From contig NZ_CP136693.1 in the NCBI RefSeq assembly GCF_032922745.1, positions 4,030,001-4,094,000 of the forward strand: a DNA stretch of 64,000 nt. The letters are read 5' to 3'. The notes under the pieces are model-generated. The model saw only the letters and a program-made list of their open reading frames with translations, did no database searches and had not been told where the DNA came from. This DNA is from Marinobacter salarius. Lineage in GTDB: Bacteria > Pseudomonadota > Gammaproteobacteria > Pseudomonadales > Oleiphilaceae. The position numbers were made by a program, and so were the translations under genes. Positions 50,813 through 59,170 of this stretch are shown here, piece after piece; positions within the stretch are counted from its first letter, which is position 1; the number at the start of each line of letters is the position of its first letter.

Positions 50813-51823
50813 ATGAAACCAAGAGTTGTCATCACCCACCGGGTCCACGACAGTATACTTGCCAGCCTGGAGCCCCACTGCGAGCTGATCACTAACCAGT
50901 CTGCCGTCACCCTGCCACCGGATTCGGTGAGAGCTCGCGCGGCTACGGCCGATGCCATGATGGCGTTTATGCCAGATCGCGTTAGCGAGGAATTTCTGGT
51001 GGCCTGCCCCGACCTGAAAGTGATCGGCGCTGCCCTGAAGGGATTCGATAACTTTGACGTGGACGCCTGCACCCGTCACGGAGTCTGGCTGACCTTCGTC
51101 CCCGATTTGCTGACCGTGCCCACCGCCGAACTCACCGTTGGATTAACCATAGGCCTGATTCGCCAGATCCGGCCAGCAGACCAGTTCGTCCGTTCCGGAG
51201 AATTCCAGGGCTGGCAGCCTCAATTCTATGGCCTCGGCATTGAAGGCTCGACCATTGGTATTGTGGGCATGGGAGCCATCGGCAAAGCCGTGGCTACACG
51301 GCTCCAGGGCTGGGGCGCACGAATACTGTACTCACAACCGGAAAGCCTACCGGCTGCCGAAGAAGACGCCCTGGGCCTTTCCAGGTCAGAGCTTGATGAC
51401 CTGCTGGCCGAATCCGACATCGTCATACTGGCCCTGGCGCTTAATGAACATACCCTGCACACGCTCAACGCTGACCGCCTGCGCCAGATGAAACGCGGTA
51501 GTTTTCTGATCAATCCCTGCCGGGGTTCCGTCGTGGACGAGGCAGCCGTTCTGCAATCGCTGACGTACGGACATCTGGGTGGCTACGCGGCGGACGTGTT
51601 TGAAATGGAAGACTGGGCCAGACCGGACCGCCCGCAGCGGATTGATCCGGCACTGCTGGCCCACCCGAACACCCTGTTCACCGCACACACGGGCTCGGCC
51701 GTCAGGGACGTGAGATTTGCCATCGAACAGCGGGCAGCCGACAACATCCTTCAGGCGCTCAGAGGCCATCAGCCCCAGGACGCGGTCAACTCACCGCTCG
51801 AACCCAAGGGAACAGTATGCTGA
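50813..51823 (+). CDS. ptxD: Phosphite (phosphonate) dehydrogenase PtxD
   Basis: 336 residues, the length of PtxD from P. stutzeri. Compared from memory, all catalytic residues fall at the same numbers: Met53, Lys76 (LKGFDNFD), Arg237 (NPCRGS), Glu266 (FEMEDWARPDRP), His292 and Arg301, with Trp134 and Tyr139. It oxidises phosphite to phosphate with NAD+. Position 175, where Glu enforces NAD specificity, appears to be Gln, followed by Pro. It overlaps the start of the LysR gene by 7 bp. Confidence 0.96.
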   Translation: MKPRVVITHRVHDSILASLEPHCELITNQSAVTLPPDSVRARAATADAMMAFMPDRVSEEFLVACPDLKVIGAALKGFDNFDVDACTRHGVWLTFVPDLLTVPTAELTVGLTIGLIRQIRPADQFVRSGEFQGWQPQFYGLGIEGSTIGIVGMGAIGKAVATRLQGWGARILYSQPESLPAAEEDALGLSRSELDDLLAESDIVILALALNEHTLHTLNADRLRQMKRGSFLINPCRGSVVDEAAVLQSLTYGHLGGYAADVFEMEDWARPDRPQRIDPALLAHPNTLFTAHTGSAVRDVRFAIEQRAADNILQALRGHQPQDAVNSPLEPKGTVC

Positions 51824-52677
51824 ACCTGGTCTGGCTCAAGAGTTTTATCACCCTCGTTCAGCACCGCAGTTTCCAGGCCGCCGCCAATCACCTCGGCATC
51901 GCCCAGCCCACCCTATCCCAGCACATTCAGAAACTGGAGGAGCAGCTGGACGTATTATTGATCCAACGCGGCAAGTCCGGTTGCGAACCCACCAGGGCGG
52001 CCCAGGCGCTGATGCCGTTCGCCCTAAGCATGTTACGCCTGGACCAACGCGCGCGGGAGGCGGTCACGGGAACAAGTCTGCGGGTAGGTGCCAGCTCCAA
52101 CATCGGTATCTACATGCTGCAGCCTCACGTTCGCTCCTTCATGGACCGGAAGACCTCTCCGCACGTGGATCTGGTGATCGACAATAACCCCGCCATCGCA
52201 CGACAGCTCACCAGCGGCGAATTGGATATCGCAGTCATGGAGTGGTGGCACCCCAAGCCCGGCTTCCAGGCCCGTGACTGGAAACAGGAGCCAGTGGTGT
52301 TGATTGTGCCGCCTGGCCACCCCTGTGCCGATATGACGCAGATCAACCGGGAAGCCCTGGCAGGAATGACGCTGCTGGGCGGCGAGCCAGGGACCGGCAC
52401 TGGCCGTTTATTGGCTAATTTCTTTGGCGACGACGGGCCTTTTCCGGAGGTATCGATGCAACTGGGCAGTACCGAAGCCGTAAAGCAGGCGGTCAAGGCG
52501 GGGGTGGGTATTTCGCTGGTGTTGGCGGCTTCGGTCACTGACGAAGTGCGAGCAGGCACCCTGCGAGCCATCCCCGTCAGCGATCCCGGGCTTGCAAAGG
52601 AACTGGTGGTCATCTGCCCCGAGACGATTGCCCGGCATCCACCGGTCTCCAGCTTTGTCAGCCACCTATGCCACTGA
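51817..52677 (+). CDS. ptxE: LysR-family regulator of the phosphite operon
   Basis: 286 residues. The N-terminal winged HTH is FITLVQHRSFQAAANHLGIA with QPTLSQHIQKLEEQL. An effector domain follows (VSMQLGSTEAVKQAVKAGVG). It fills the ptxE position. Translation is coupled to ptxD by a 7-bp overlap. In P. stutzeri the role of PtxE is minor and PhoB is the main control; the Pho boxes at 48146-48185 agree. Confidence 0.9.
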   Translation: MLNLVWLKSFITLVQHRSFQAAANHLGIAQPTLSQHIQKLEEQLDVLLIQRGKSGCEPTRAAQALMPFALSMLRLDQRAREAVTGTSLRVGASSNIGIYMLQPHVRSFMDRKTSPHVDLVIDNNPAIARQLTSGELDIAVMEWWHPKPGFQARDWKQEPVVLIVPPGHPCADMTQINREALAGMTLLGGEPGTGTGRLLANFFGDDGPFPEVSMQLGSTEAVKQAVKAGVGISLVLAASVTDEVRAGTLRAIPVSDPGLAKELVVICPETIARHPPVSSFVSHLCH

Positions 52678-52697
52678 GCGAGGCCCCTGGCAAGCTA

Positions 52698-53369
52698 TTA
52701 CCAGGGCAGTTCCTCACCATTGCTGTGCCAGAAGGAGCCCGTGTTTTCCAGGTTAAGGCCCTCGATTCTCGCCGCCAAGCCCTTTGCTGACTCCTCGGGC
52801 GTAATCAGTCCGCCGAAATTCACCATACGGGTTTGCACATAACCAGGATGGAGCTGGGCCACCGCAATGCCCTTTGGTTTAAGGTCCATCGCCAGGGACT
52901 TGCCAAAGGCGTTCAGCGCCGCCTTGGACGCACGGTAGCCATAGCGGCCGCCGGAGTCGTTGTCCGCGATAGAGCCCATCCGGCTGGTGATGTTGGCAAT
53001 CTTACCGCCGTACGGTATCTGGGACACCAGCGCTTCCGCCACCCTCAATGGCGCGTAAGCGTTGATTTCCATCTGGGTACGAATGGAATCGAAATCAATG
53101 CTGCCCAGTTTTTCATCCTGCAGCAGGCCGGCATTATTGATCAGCAGGTCGATCGACTGGCCCTTCACGCCGTCAATCAATGACTGAAGTCCACTTGCCG
53201 TGGTGACGTCAACAGATTCAATGACACGAGTCGCCACCTCCTTGAGCTCGGATGACGCTTCCCGACATACGCCAATCACGTCACAGCCTTCACCTGCAAA
53301 GTGACGGGCCAACTCAAGCCCGATGCCGCGATTGGCCCCGGTAATCACAACGGTTCTTTGTTCAGGCAT
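52698..53369 (-). CDS. Short-chain dehydrogenase/reductase
   Basis: 223 residues of the classical SDR fold. Cofactor loop TGANRGIGLEL (about 10-20), NNAG at LLINNAG, and catalytic YxxxK in RYGYRASKAALNAFGKS. It is the C-factor-like small SDR group. The preceding MmyB-type regulator is 56 bp upstream on the same strand; such regulator-SDR pairs are common. Substrate unknown. Confidence 0.92.
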   Translation of the reverse strand: MPEQRTVVITGANRGIGLELARHFAGEGCDVIGVCREASSELKEVATRVIESVDVTTASGLQSLIDGVKGQSIDLLINNAGLLQDEKLGSIDFDSIRTQMEINAYAPLRVAEALVSQIPYGGKIANITSRMGSIADNDSGGRYGYRASKAALNAFGKSLAMDLKPKGIAVAQLHPGYVQTRMVNFGGLITPEESAKGLAARIEGLNLENTGSFWHSNGEELPW

Positions 53370-53425
53370 GACAGCCTCCTGTTATTGGGGTAAAGGTCCG
53401 TTATACGGACTCACCACTGCAGTGT

Positions 53426-54229
53426 TCAACCCTCAAATTGAGAGAAAAATCGCCGGGCACTGTCGTTGGCGGGAAAGATCATCTCGACCCGTAGCTCCGA
53501 GAGAAACACATCGTTCACGGGCCCGAAGTGCGCAATCATTGTGGTGGTTTCCAGGATGTCCCCTCCCATGTTCAGGCGCGTATGGATCGACGGGCTCGCC
53601 GGCATCAATTCCGGCCTGGGGGTCTTCCGCAACAGATCCTGGACTTCCTGGATAAGTGCCTGCATGCGCTCGTCCCCCTGGTAGCGGGAAGCGTCATTGA
53701 CCAAGTATTCATAGGCCGCCCAGGCCACCTCGTCCCAGTTTACGACCAGTTCTTTCCATTTCGTTGAGGACAGATACTCGCGGTAGAGATTGGCAGGCGG
53801 GTCTACTTTGAACTCAGGAAACATCAGAAACGCCGTCGCGTTGCCATCCACCACATCGCCCCAGCGATTGAGTACCAAGGCGGGATATGGCTGATGACTG
53901 GTGATCAGCTCATGAATGGCCTTGCGGTAGACCGCCAGTTCCTTGCTGTCATAGTCTTCCTCGAAATAGGCCGCTGGCAACCCGGCAGCCATCAACATTT
54001 CATTGCGCTCACGCAAGGGAACCTCAAGGGTTCCAGCGAGCTTCAGTATCAGGTCTCGCTTCGGGCGGGAACGGCCGGTTTCAATAAAAGAAAGATGGCG
54101 GGGTGATATGTCCGCCTCCAGCGCCAGGTCCAACTGACTCATGCCCCGATGACGTCGCCAATACCGCAGCTTGTGGCCAAACGCGCTGTGTTCGCCACCC
54201 CGGGAAATCGATGTTTCGCTGACAGTCAT
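53426..54229 (-). CDS. XRE-family regulator with MmyB-like ligand-binding domain
   Basis: 267 residues. The N-terminal HTH is GMSQLDLALEADISPRHLSF with IETGRSRPKRDLILKLAGTL. The C-terminal MmyB domain (about 100-265) has YPALVLNRWGDVVDGNATAF and PSIHTRLNMGGDILETTTMI. MmyB proteins bind fatty-acid-like ligands and usually control the neighbouring dehydrogenase, here the SDR downstream. Confidence 0.93.
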   Translation of the reverse strand: MTVSETSISRGGEHSAFGHKLRYWRRHRGMSQLDLALEADISPRHLSFIETGRSRPKRDLILKLAGTLEVPLRERNEMLMAAGLPAAYFEEDYDSKELAVYRKAIHELITSHQPYPALVLNRWGDVVDGNATAFLMFPEFKVDPPANLYREYLSSTKWKELVVNWDEVAWAAYEYLVNDASRYQGDERMQALIQEVQDLLRKTPRPELMPASPSIHTRLNMGGDILETTTMIAHFGPVNDVFLSELRVEMIFPANDSARRFFSQFEG

Positions 54230-54338
54230 GTTGCCTGGCCTTTACCTAATCGGGAAGTGCGCCGGTATAACTACAGGCGCATGATCTTTGTCGAAAGCAT
54301 ACTCAATTTTTACACCCCGTACACGGAGGCACACTGTC

Positions 54339-54680
54339 ATGATACTGACTCGCATCGTCCCACTGGTTTTCGTACTTTTCATCAGTTTCACTCTGTGGGT
54401 GCTGGCCACCTCGGATAAAGACTTCTGGCAATGGGCCATCAGCCTGTTCGCCGAAAAGGAATCCCTGCAGGTCGTCCTCGATCTAGGCATCGCCCTGCTG
54501 TTGCTGATGTACTTTCTGTACCGCGATCATGTTGCCCAGGGCGGGCATTTCAGGAGCTTTGCACCCTTCCTGGTCGCCACGCCGCTCCTTGGCGTGATTG
54601 CGCCACTCGCCTATCTGACACTGCGGGCCTTCCAGCCAAAACGGCTGGTTGCCATGCCTCGGAACCCGAACAACATCTGA
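54339..54680 (+). CDS. Small membrane protein, DUF2834-like topology
   Basis: 113 residues with three helices (IVPLVFVLFISFTLWVLATS, VVLDLGIALLLLMYFLYRDH, and PFLVATPLLGVIAPLAYLTL). The acidic residue in LDLGIALL and the PLAYLTLR end recall DUF2834, but the match is loose. GGAGG precedes the ATG at 54339. Function unknown. Confidence 0.75.
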   Translation: MILTRIVPLVFVLFISFTLWVLATSDKDFWQWAISLFAEKESLQVVLDLGIALLLLMYFLYRDHVAQGGHFRSFAPFLVATPLLGVIAPLAYLTLRAFQPKRLVAMPRNPNNI

Positions 54681-54785
54681 CACGGAACCACTGAACAAGG
54701 CTCCGCCAACGTCTTGCCGGAGCCCCGACAGTTGACTCTCGCGGGCAGCCCTTTCACTATTCGGGAAAACAATAAGGCAAAGCCC

Positions 54786-55802
54786 GTGACGCAGAGTTCT
54801 TTCAAGGTCGTTATATTTGGCGCTGGCAGTATCGGCTGTTACCTCGGAGGCAGGCTTCTTTCTTCCGGTGTGAACGTGGTCATGGTGGGCCGAAAGACCA
54901 TGCAGGAGCGCCTTCGAACCTCCCCACTGACGGTCACTGACTATGAAGGGTTTCGCTTCCACAGCCAACTGGCCGAGCACCAGTATGTGACCTCTGCCGA
55001 GGCGGCGGGCAACGCCGATCTCGTGCTGGTAACGGTCAAATCCGCCGCCACCTCCGAGGCCGGCAAACAGCTCGCGCCCTGGGTGAGCGAGGGCATACCG
55101 GTGGTCAGCCTGCAAAACGGAATCTCCAACGCAGAGCACCTCCAGGCCGCTATGCCCAACGCCAACGTATTGGCCGGGATGGTTCCATTCAACGTGCTGC
55201 AACAGGAGCCGGGGCATTTCCATCAAGGCACTCAGGGCCACCTGATGGCCGACCGGCACCCGTCACTGCAACCGGCCCTGCCCTGGTTTGAGCATGCCGG
55301 GCTCCCCCTGGAACTGCGGCGCGATATCGAATCGGTGATGTGGTCCAAGCTGTTACTCAATCTGAATAACCCGGTCAACGCCCTTTCTGGCGTTCCGCTG
55401 CTGGAAGAGCTCTCGCAAAGGGACTATCGCCGCTGCCTGGCAATGGCTCAGAGAGAGACGCTAGAGCTCCTTAAATCGGCAGGCATACCCACGGTAAAAC
55501 TCACAGGCCTGCCTACCAAACTGATTCCTTCCGTGATGTCACTACCAGATTGGCTGTTTACCCGACTAGCCAAACGGATGCTCACCATCGATCCTGTTGC
55601 ACGTTCCTCCATGTGGGAAGATCTTCAGGCCGGGCGCCCAACGGAAGTTGACTGGATCAATGGCGAAGTCGTGAAACTGGCCGAAAAGCTGGGCACGGAC
55701 GCACCGGTCAACCGCAAACTCGTGCAATTAATGCGTGAGCGCGAAAAGACGCCGCGGGTCTGGAGCGCCAGAGAGCTGCTGTCGGCACTTGTGATCAAAT
55801 AG
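54786..55802 (+). CDS. panE: Ketopantoate reductase-like protein (2-dehydropantoate 2-reductase)
   Basis: 338 residues from GTG 54786. NADP-binding loop VVIFGAGSIGCYLGGRLLSS, catalytic region NGISNAEHLQAAMP, and the ApbA C-terminal helix SVMWSKLLLNLNNPVNALSG with the Lys and Asn residues of the active site. An earlier in-frame ATG at 54714 is possible. PanE paralogues are frequent, so a non-pantothenate role is possible. No pan genes are near. Confidence 0.85.
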   Translation: MTQSSFKVVIFGAGSIGCYLGGRLLSSGVNVVMVGRKTMQERLRTSPLTVTDYEGFRFHSQLAEHQYVTSAEAAGNADLVLVTVKSAATSEAGKQLAPWVSEGIPVVSLQNGISNAEHLQAAMPNANVLAGMVPFNVLQQEPGHFHQGTQGHLMADRHPSLQPALPWFEHAGLPLELRRDIESVMWSKLLLNLNNPVNALSGVPLLEELSQRDYRRCLAMAQRETLELLKSAGIPTVKLTGLPTKLIPSVMSLPDWLFTRLAKRMLTIDPVARSSMWEDLQAGRPTEVDWINGEVVKLAEKLGTDAPVNRKLVQLMREREKTPRVWSARELLSALVIK

Positions 55803-55852
55803 TCAGGCCGCTGCCATAAAGATACGTCCTGTAAGGATTCACCCCCCGAGAT

Positions 55853-56932
55853 CTATAGTCGGTGAACATTCCGTGAGGGATCGTAGCGTGTCGGTTTCTC
55901 GGCTACCTGACCATTCAGCGCGACCCGAAAGAACTCCAGCACCTTTTTGTTGTTCAACGGCTTATCCTCGAAATAGGCATGCGAATCCCCGACATAGGGC
56001 TGATCGGTAACGTCGATATAGGTCGCCACCCTGGAATCCAGCCGGCGCAGGTAATGGCCAAGCCGGGCTTTTTGCTGTTCGCCCATTTTCAGGCGAGAAG
56101 CCTTCAGGGCTCCGTCGTTTTCGTTGATGGTGATATAGAGACGATTGCGGTAGGGAATTCGGTCCACCCACTCGGCGTGGTTTTCATTATTGGTGTCCGC
56201 GGCCACCATCACAACGTTATCGAACAGCAGCCGATCTCCGCTGTACACCGAACTCCCCAGCAAATGCTTGTAGAGATAGTTCCCCATGCTGTGCAACATC
56301 AGATTCACAGTGAACGGGCAGTGCTTCTCGACTTCCTTCGCAAAGTAGCGGTCCCACGCGGCGGCGTTGTCTGCAAACCGGGCTTCCGCACGCGCCTCCA
56401 GATCCATCACGTACTGCGCATGAAAGTCGCTCACCAGGGCTTCCAGCTTCTCCAGCACGCGATTGAATGCCCCTACCGAGGCGAGGGCGTCCCGCTTGTC
56501 GCTCTTGTAGCTGAGCACGCCGTGCAACCCTCCACCATTGGCGGGCCAACTGAACACAATGACTTCAACGCCGAAGTTCTGCTCCAGCCTTTCGGCACGA
56601 TCAAGCACATCAGTCATATCGTTGTTGTAACCATGAACAAACAACAGCAGGTTTCTTCCGTTCGGGCGCGCACCAGCGCCGTGGCCGGATCTCTCGATCA
56701 GTTTGCGGGCCACGTAGGCGCTCGCCGGGTAGGTATTGTCGGGATTAAGATCGACACTCTTCGCCATTTGCGGTGTGATCTGGTCAGGCAGGATATCAAT
56801 ATGCCAGCGGTTTCGCCGGCGGGATGCCTCCGCCAGCCGCAACTCGTTGGGACCCTCAATGGGCTTGCTACCAAATGCTTCGTTTTCACTGTGTTTGCTT
56901 TCATCGACGGTTCGATTGGTCACGATATACAT
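55853..56932 (-). CDS. Alpha/beta hydrolase of unknown function (DUF900-like)
   Basis: 359 residues. The oxyanion strand is LLLFVHGYNNDMTDVLDRAE (near 96-115). The nucleophile elbow is NLMLHSMGNYLYKHLL (Ser in HSMGN). A late His is in GDSHAYFEDKPLNNKK. It has no signal peptide. The ATG at 56932 has AGGA upstream; the frame is open slightly beyond. Substrate unknown. Confidence 0.82.
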   Translation of the reverse strand: MYIVTNRTVDESKHSENEAFGSKPIEGPNELRLAEASRRRNRWHIDILPDQITPQMAKSVDLNPDNTYPASAYVARKLIERSGHGAGARPNGRNLLLFVHGYNNDMTDVLDRAERLEQNFGVEVIVFSWPANGGGLHGVLSYKSDKRDALASVGAFNRVLEKLEALVSDFHAQYVMDLEARAEARFADNAAAWDRYFAKEVEKHCPFTVNLMLHSMGNYLYKHLLGSSVYSGDRLLFDNVVMVAADTNNENHAEWVDRIPYRNRLYITINENDGALKASRLKMGEQQKARLGHYLRRLDSRVATYIDVTDQPYVGDSHAYFEDKPLNNKKVLEFFRVALNGQVAEKPTRYDPSRNVHRL

Positions 56933-57146
56933 GGAGCAGATTCCTTTATGCTTCCATGCCACGAACGAACTGGTGGCCACTACTGATAGGAAGTAACGAA
57001 AAGTTCCCTGACGGCCGCCCTACAACCCCCTATGATGAACGGCATCAGAATTCAATCAAGATGTGGGAATGTTGCTACCCAACACCTAATTCATTAGCAA
57101 ACTGAACTAAAATGTCAAATCACCACACAGCCCCGGAACCTTGCCA

Positions 57147-57974
57147 ATGCTGATCTACACTCTCTGCGCGCTGTCCGTGATTGCCGCCTCGGTTTTCTAT
57201 CTGTTTTTCTACCGCAACTGGCGCCGCGAGAGACAACTTCAGACCCCCTTTCCGGAGAACTGGCGTGCGACGCTCGAGTCCCAGGTACCCTTGTTCCGTG
57301 CGTTGCCGGCAAAGCTCAAACGACAACTGGAGCAACATGTACAGCTGTTCCTGGCGGAGAAATCCTTTTACGGCTGCGACGGGTTCGAGGTGGACGACAC
57401 CGTACGCCTGACCATCGCGGGACATGCATGTCTGCTCATCATGAACCGCAGCTATTCCGACTTCGACGACATCCGCAGTATCCTGGTCTATCCGGACGCC
57501 TATCGTGTCAGGGATGTCGAGCATGATGGCCTGGTGGTGAGCGAGAGTAATGAAATTCGCGCTGGCGAAGCCTCCAGTCATGGCCAGGTCGTTCTGGCCT
57601 GGACACAGTGCGAAGAAGGTGCGGTCAACCCTGATGGGCACCATAACGTGATTCTTCATGAATTCGCCCACCAGCTAGACTACCTTGACGGGACTGCGGA
57701 CGGCGCTCCGCCACTCAGTGGCGAACAGGCAAGGCATTGGCAGGAAACGATGACTCAGGCCTATGAACACTTGAGGCAATCGCTTCAACATCACCAGAAG
57801 CCCTGGCTGGACCCATATGGCGCCACCGAACCCGCCGAGTTTTTTGCGGTGCTGACGGAAGCCTTTTACCAACAGCCGGAACATCTGAAAGCGGAACAGC
57901 CGGAAGTCTACGAGGCGCTGCAACGATTTTACCGATTAGACACGGAGGCAATATCCCATGGAGAACGGCGATAA
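57147..57974 (+). CDS. mtfA: M90-family zinc peptidase (MtfA-like)
   Basis: 275 residues. An N-terminal membrane anchor (LIYTLCALSVIAASVFYLFF) precedes the MtfA domain. The zinc site is HNVILHEFAHQLDYLDG (HEXXH) with a downstream Glu in TEPAEFFAVLTEAFYQ. E. coli MtfA binds Mlc and is a peptidase, but has no such membrane anchor. TTG at 57141 is an alternative start. It overlaps the next gene by 17 bp. Confidence 0.9.
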   Translation: MLIYTLCALSVIAASVFYLFFYRNWRRERQLQTPFPENWRATLESQVPLFRALPAKLKRQLEQHVQLFLAEKSFYGCDGFEVDDTVRLTIAGHACLLIMNRSYSDFDDIRSILVYPDAYRVRDVEHDGLVVSESNEIRAGEASSHGQVVLAWTQCEEGAVNPDGHHNVILHEFAHQLDYLDGTADGAPPLSGEQARHWQETMTQAYEHLRQSLQHHQKPWLDPYGATEPAEFFAVLTEAFYQQPEHLKAEQPEVYEALQRFYRLDTEAISHGERR

Positions 57975-59124
57975 GACAAAGCGTGATGAGTCGGGAGCAG
58001 ACAACAACTCCCAGAACAGTCAGGCGCTGATCGATGCCATCAATATGCGCAGCACGTCGCTTATCACACTCACAAGTATCGCCACCCTTTATTTTATCGA
58101 CTGGGCCCAGGCGGTTCTTTTGCCACTGGTGGTGGCCGTGTTAATCAGCTACGCCCTTGAACCCCTTGTCGCCACAATCAATCGGTTGAGAGTACCCCGT
58201 CCCTTGGCGGCGGCTGTGGTGTTGATTCTGCTTATAGGTATCATCGCCGGAGCCAGCATTCCCCTGAAGCAGGAAGCCATGGCTATGCTGGACAAGATAC
58301 CGGTGGCCATCGAACAGTTTCAGCAGAATGAAGCCAGCCGCCCCAAGGACGGGGAAAGCATGATGGAAAAAGCGCAATCCGCCGCGAAGAAAATTGAGGC
58401 GACCGCCAGCCCCGATCAGGGTAACAGAGACGCATCGCGATCGGGTGCAACACCCGTGCGCGTGGTTGACGACCCTCTTGAGATCAAAGATTACGTACTT
58501 CAGGGTTCCCCGGCGGCGCTGGTGCTGATTTCCCAATGCTTCTCGGCATTATTGCTGGTGTATTTCATGCTCGCGATTGGCTCACTGTACAGACGCAAGA
58601 TCGTCAAAATATCCGGCCCATCTTTTGCTCGAATGCGCAAAGCCGCCCGAATCATGAACGAGTTCCATCGCAGCGTACGGCAGTTCCTGTTTGTGATGTT
58701 TGTAGGTGCCGTATTCGTGGGCGTGCTGACCTGGCTGGCGTTCTTGGCATTGGGCGTTGAGCAGGCCGGTTTTTGGGGCGTTCTGGCCGGTGTCGCCAGT
58801 GCCATACCGTACCTGGGTCCGTTTCTGGTGCTCGTGGGCACGGGTGTGGCGGCCTTTATCCAGTTTGGCGAATTGGAGATGTCGATCGTCGTTGCCGGCA
58901 CCTCGCTGGCCATCACCAGCGTTCAGGGCTATCTGCTGACGCCCTGGCTTACCAGCCATATTTCCAGCCTCAACGCGGTTGCCATTTTTATCGGCCTGCT
59001 GTTCTGGGGCTGGCTCTGGGGACCCGTAGGCCTCGTGGTTGCCACTCCAATCCTGATGATCGTCAAGTCATTGTGCGACCATGTCGTTAATTTACGCCCA
59101 GTCGGTGAGCTTCTTGGTAAATAG
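57958..59124 (+). CDS. AI-2E family transporter, paralogue 2
   Basis: 388 residues. The same architecture as the protein encoded at 640-1713: paired N-terminal helices, a long soluble insertion (about 110-185, with QNEASRPKDGESMMEKAQSA), and the C-terminal FIGLLFWGWLWGPVGLVVAT signature. It is coupled to the mtfA-like gene by the 17-bp overlap. The substrate is unassigned. Confidence 0.92.
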   Translation: MENGDKTKRDESGADNNSQNSQALIDAINMRSTSLITLTSIATLYFIDWAQAVLLPLVVAVLISYALEPLVATINRLRVPRPLAAAVVLILLIGIIAGASIPLKQEAMAMLDKIPVAIEQFQQNEASRPKDGESMMEKAQSAAKKIEATASPDQGNRDASRSGATPVRVVDDPLEIKDYVLQGSPAALVLISQCFSALLLVYFMLAIGSLYRRKIVKISGPSFARMRKAARIMNEFHRSVRQFLFVMFVGAVFVGVLTWLAFLALGVEQAGFWGVLAGVASAIPYLGPFLVLVGTGVAAFIQFGELEMSIVVAGTSLAITSVQGYLLTPWLTSHISSLNAVAIFIGLLFWGWLWGPVGLVVATPILMIVKSLCDHVVNLRPVGELLGK

Positions 59125-59170
59125 AGCAAAGCGGTGCTTCCACCCGGGCCGCAACTTTCGGAGCTAAACG

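Noticed and set aside
55979..56986. 335-codon plus-strand open frame opposite the alpha/beta hydrolase
   Set aside because: The opposite strand carries clear hydrolase motifs; this frame has none.
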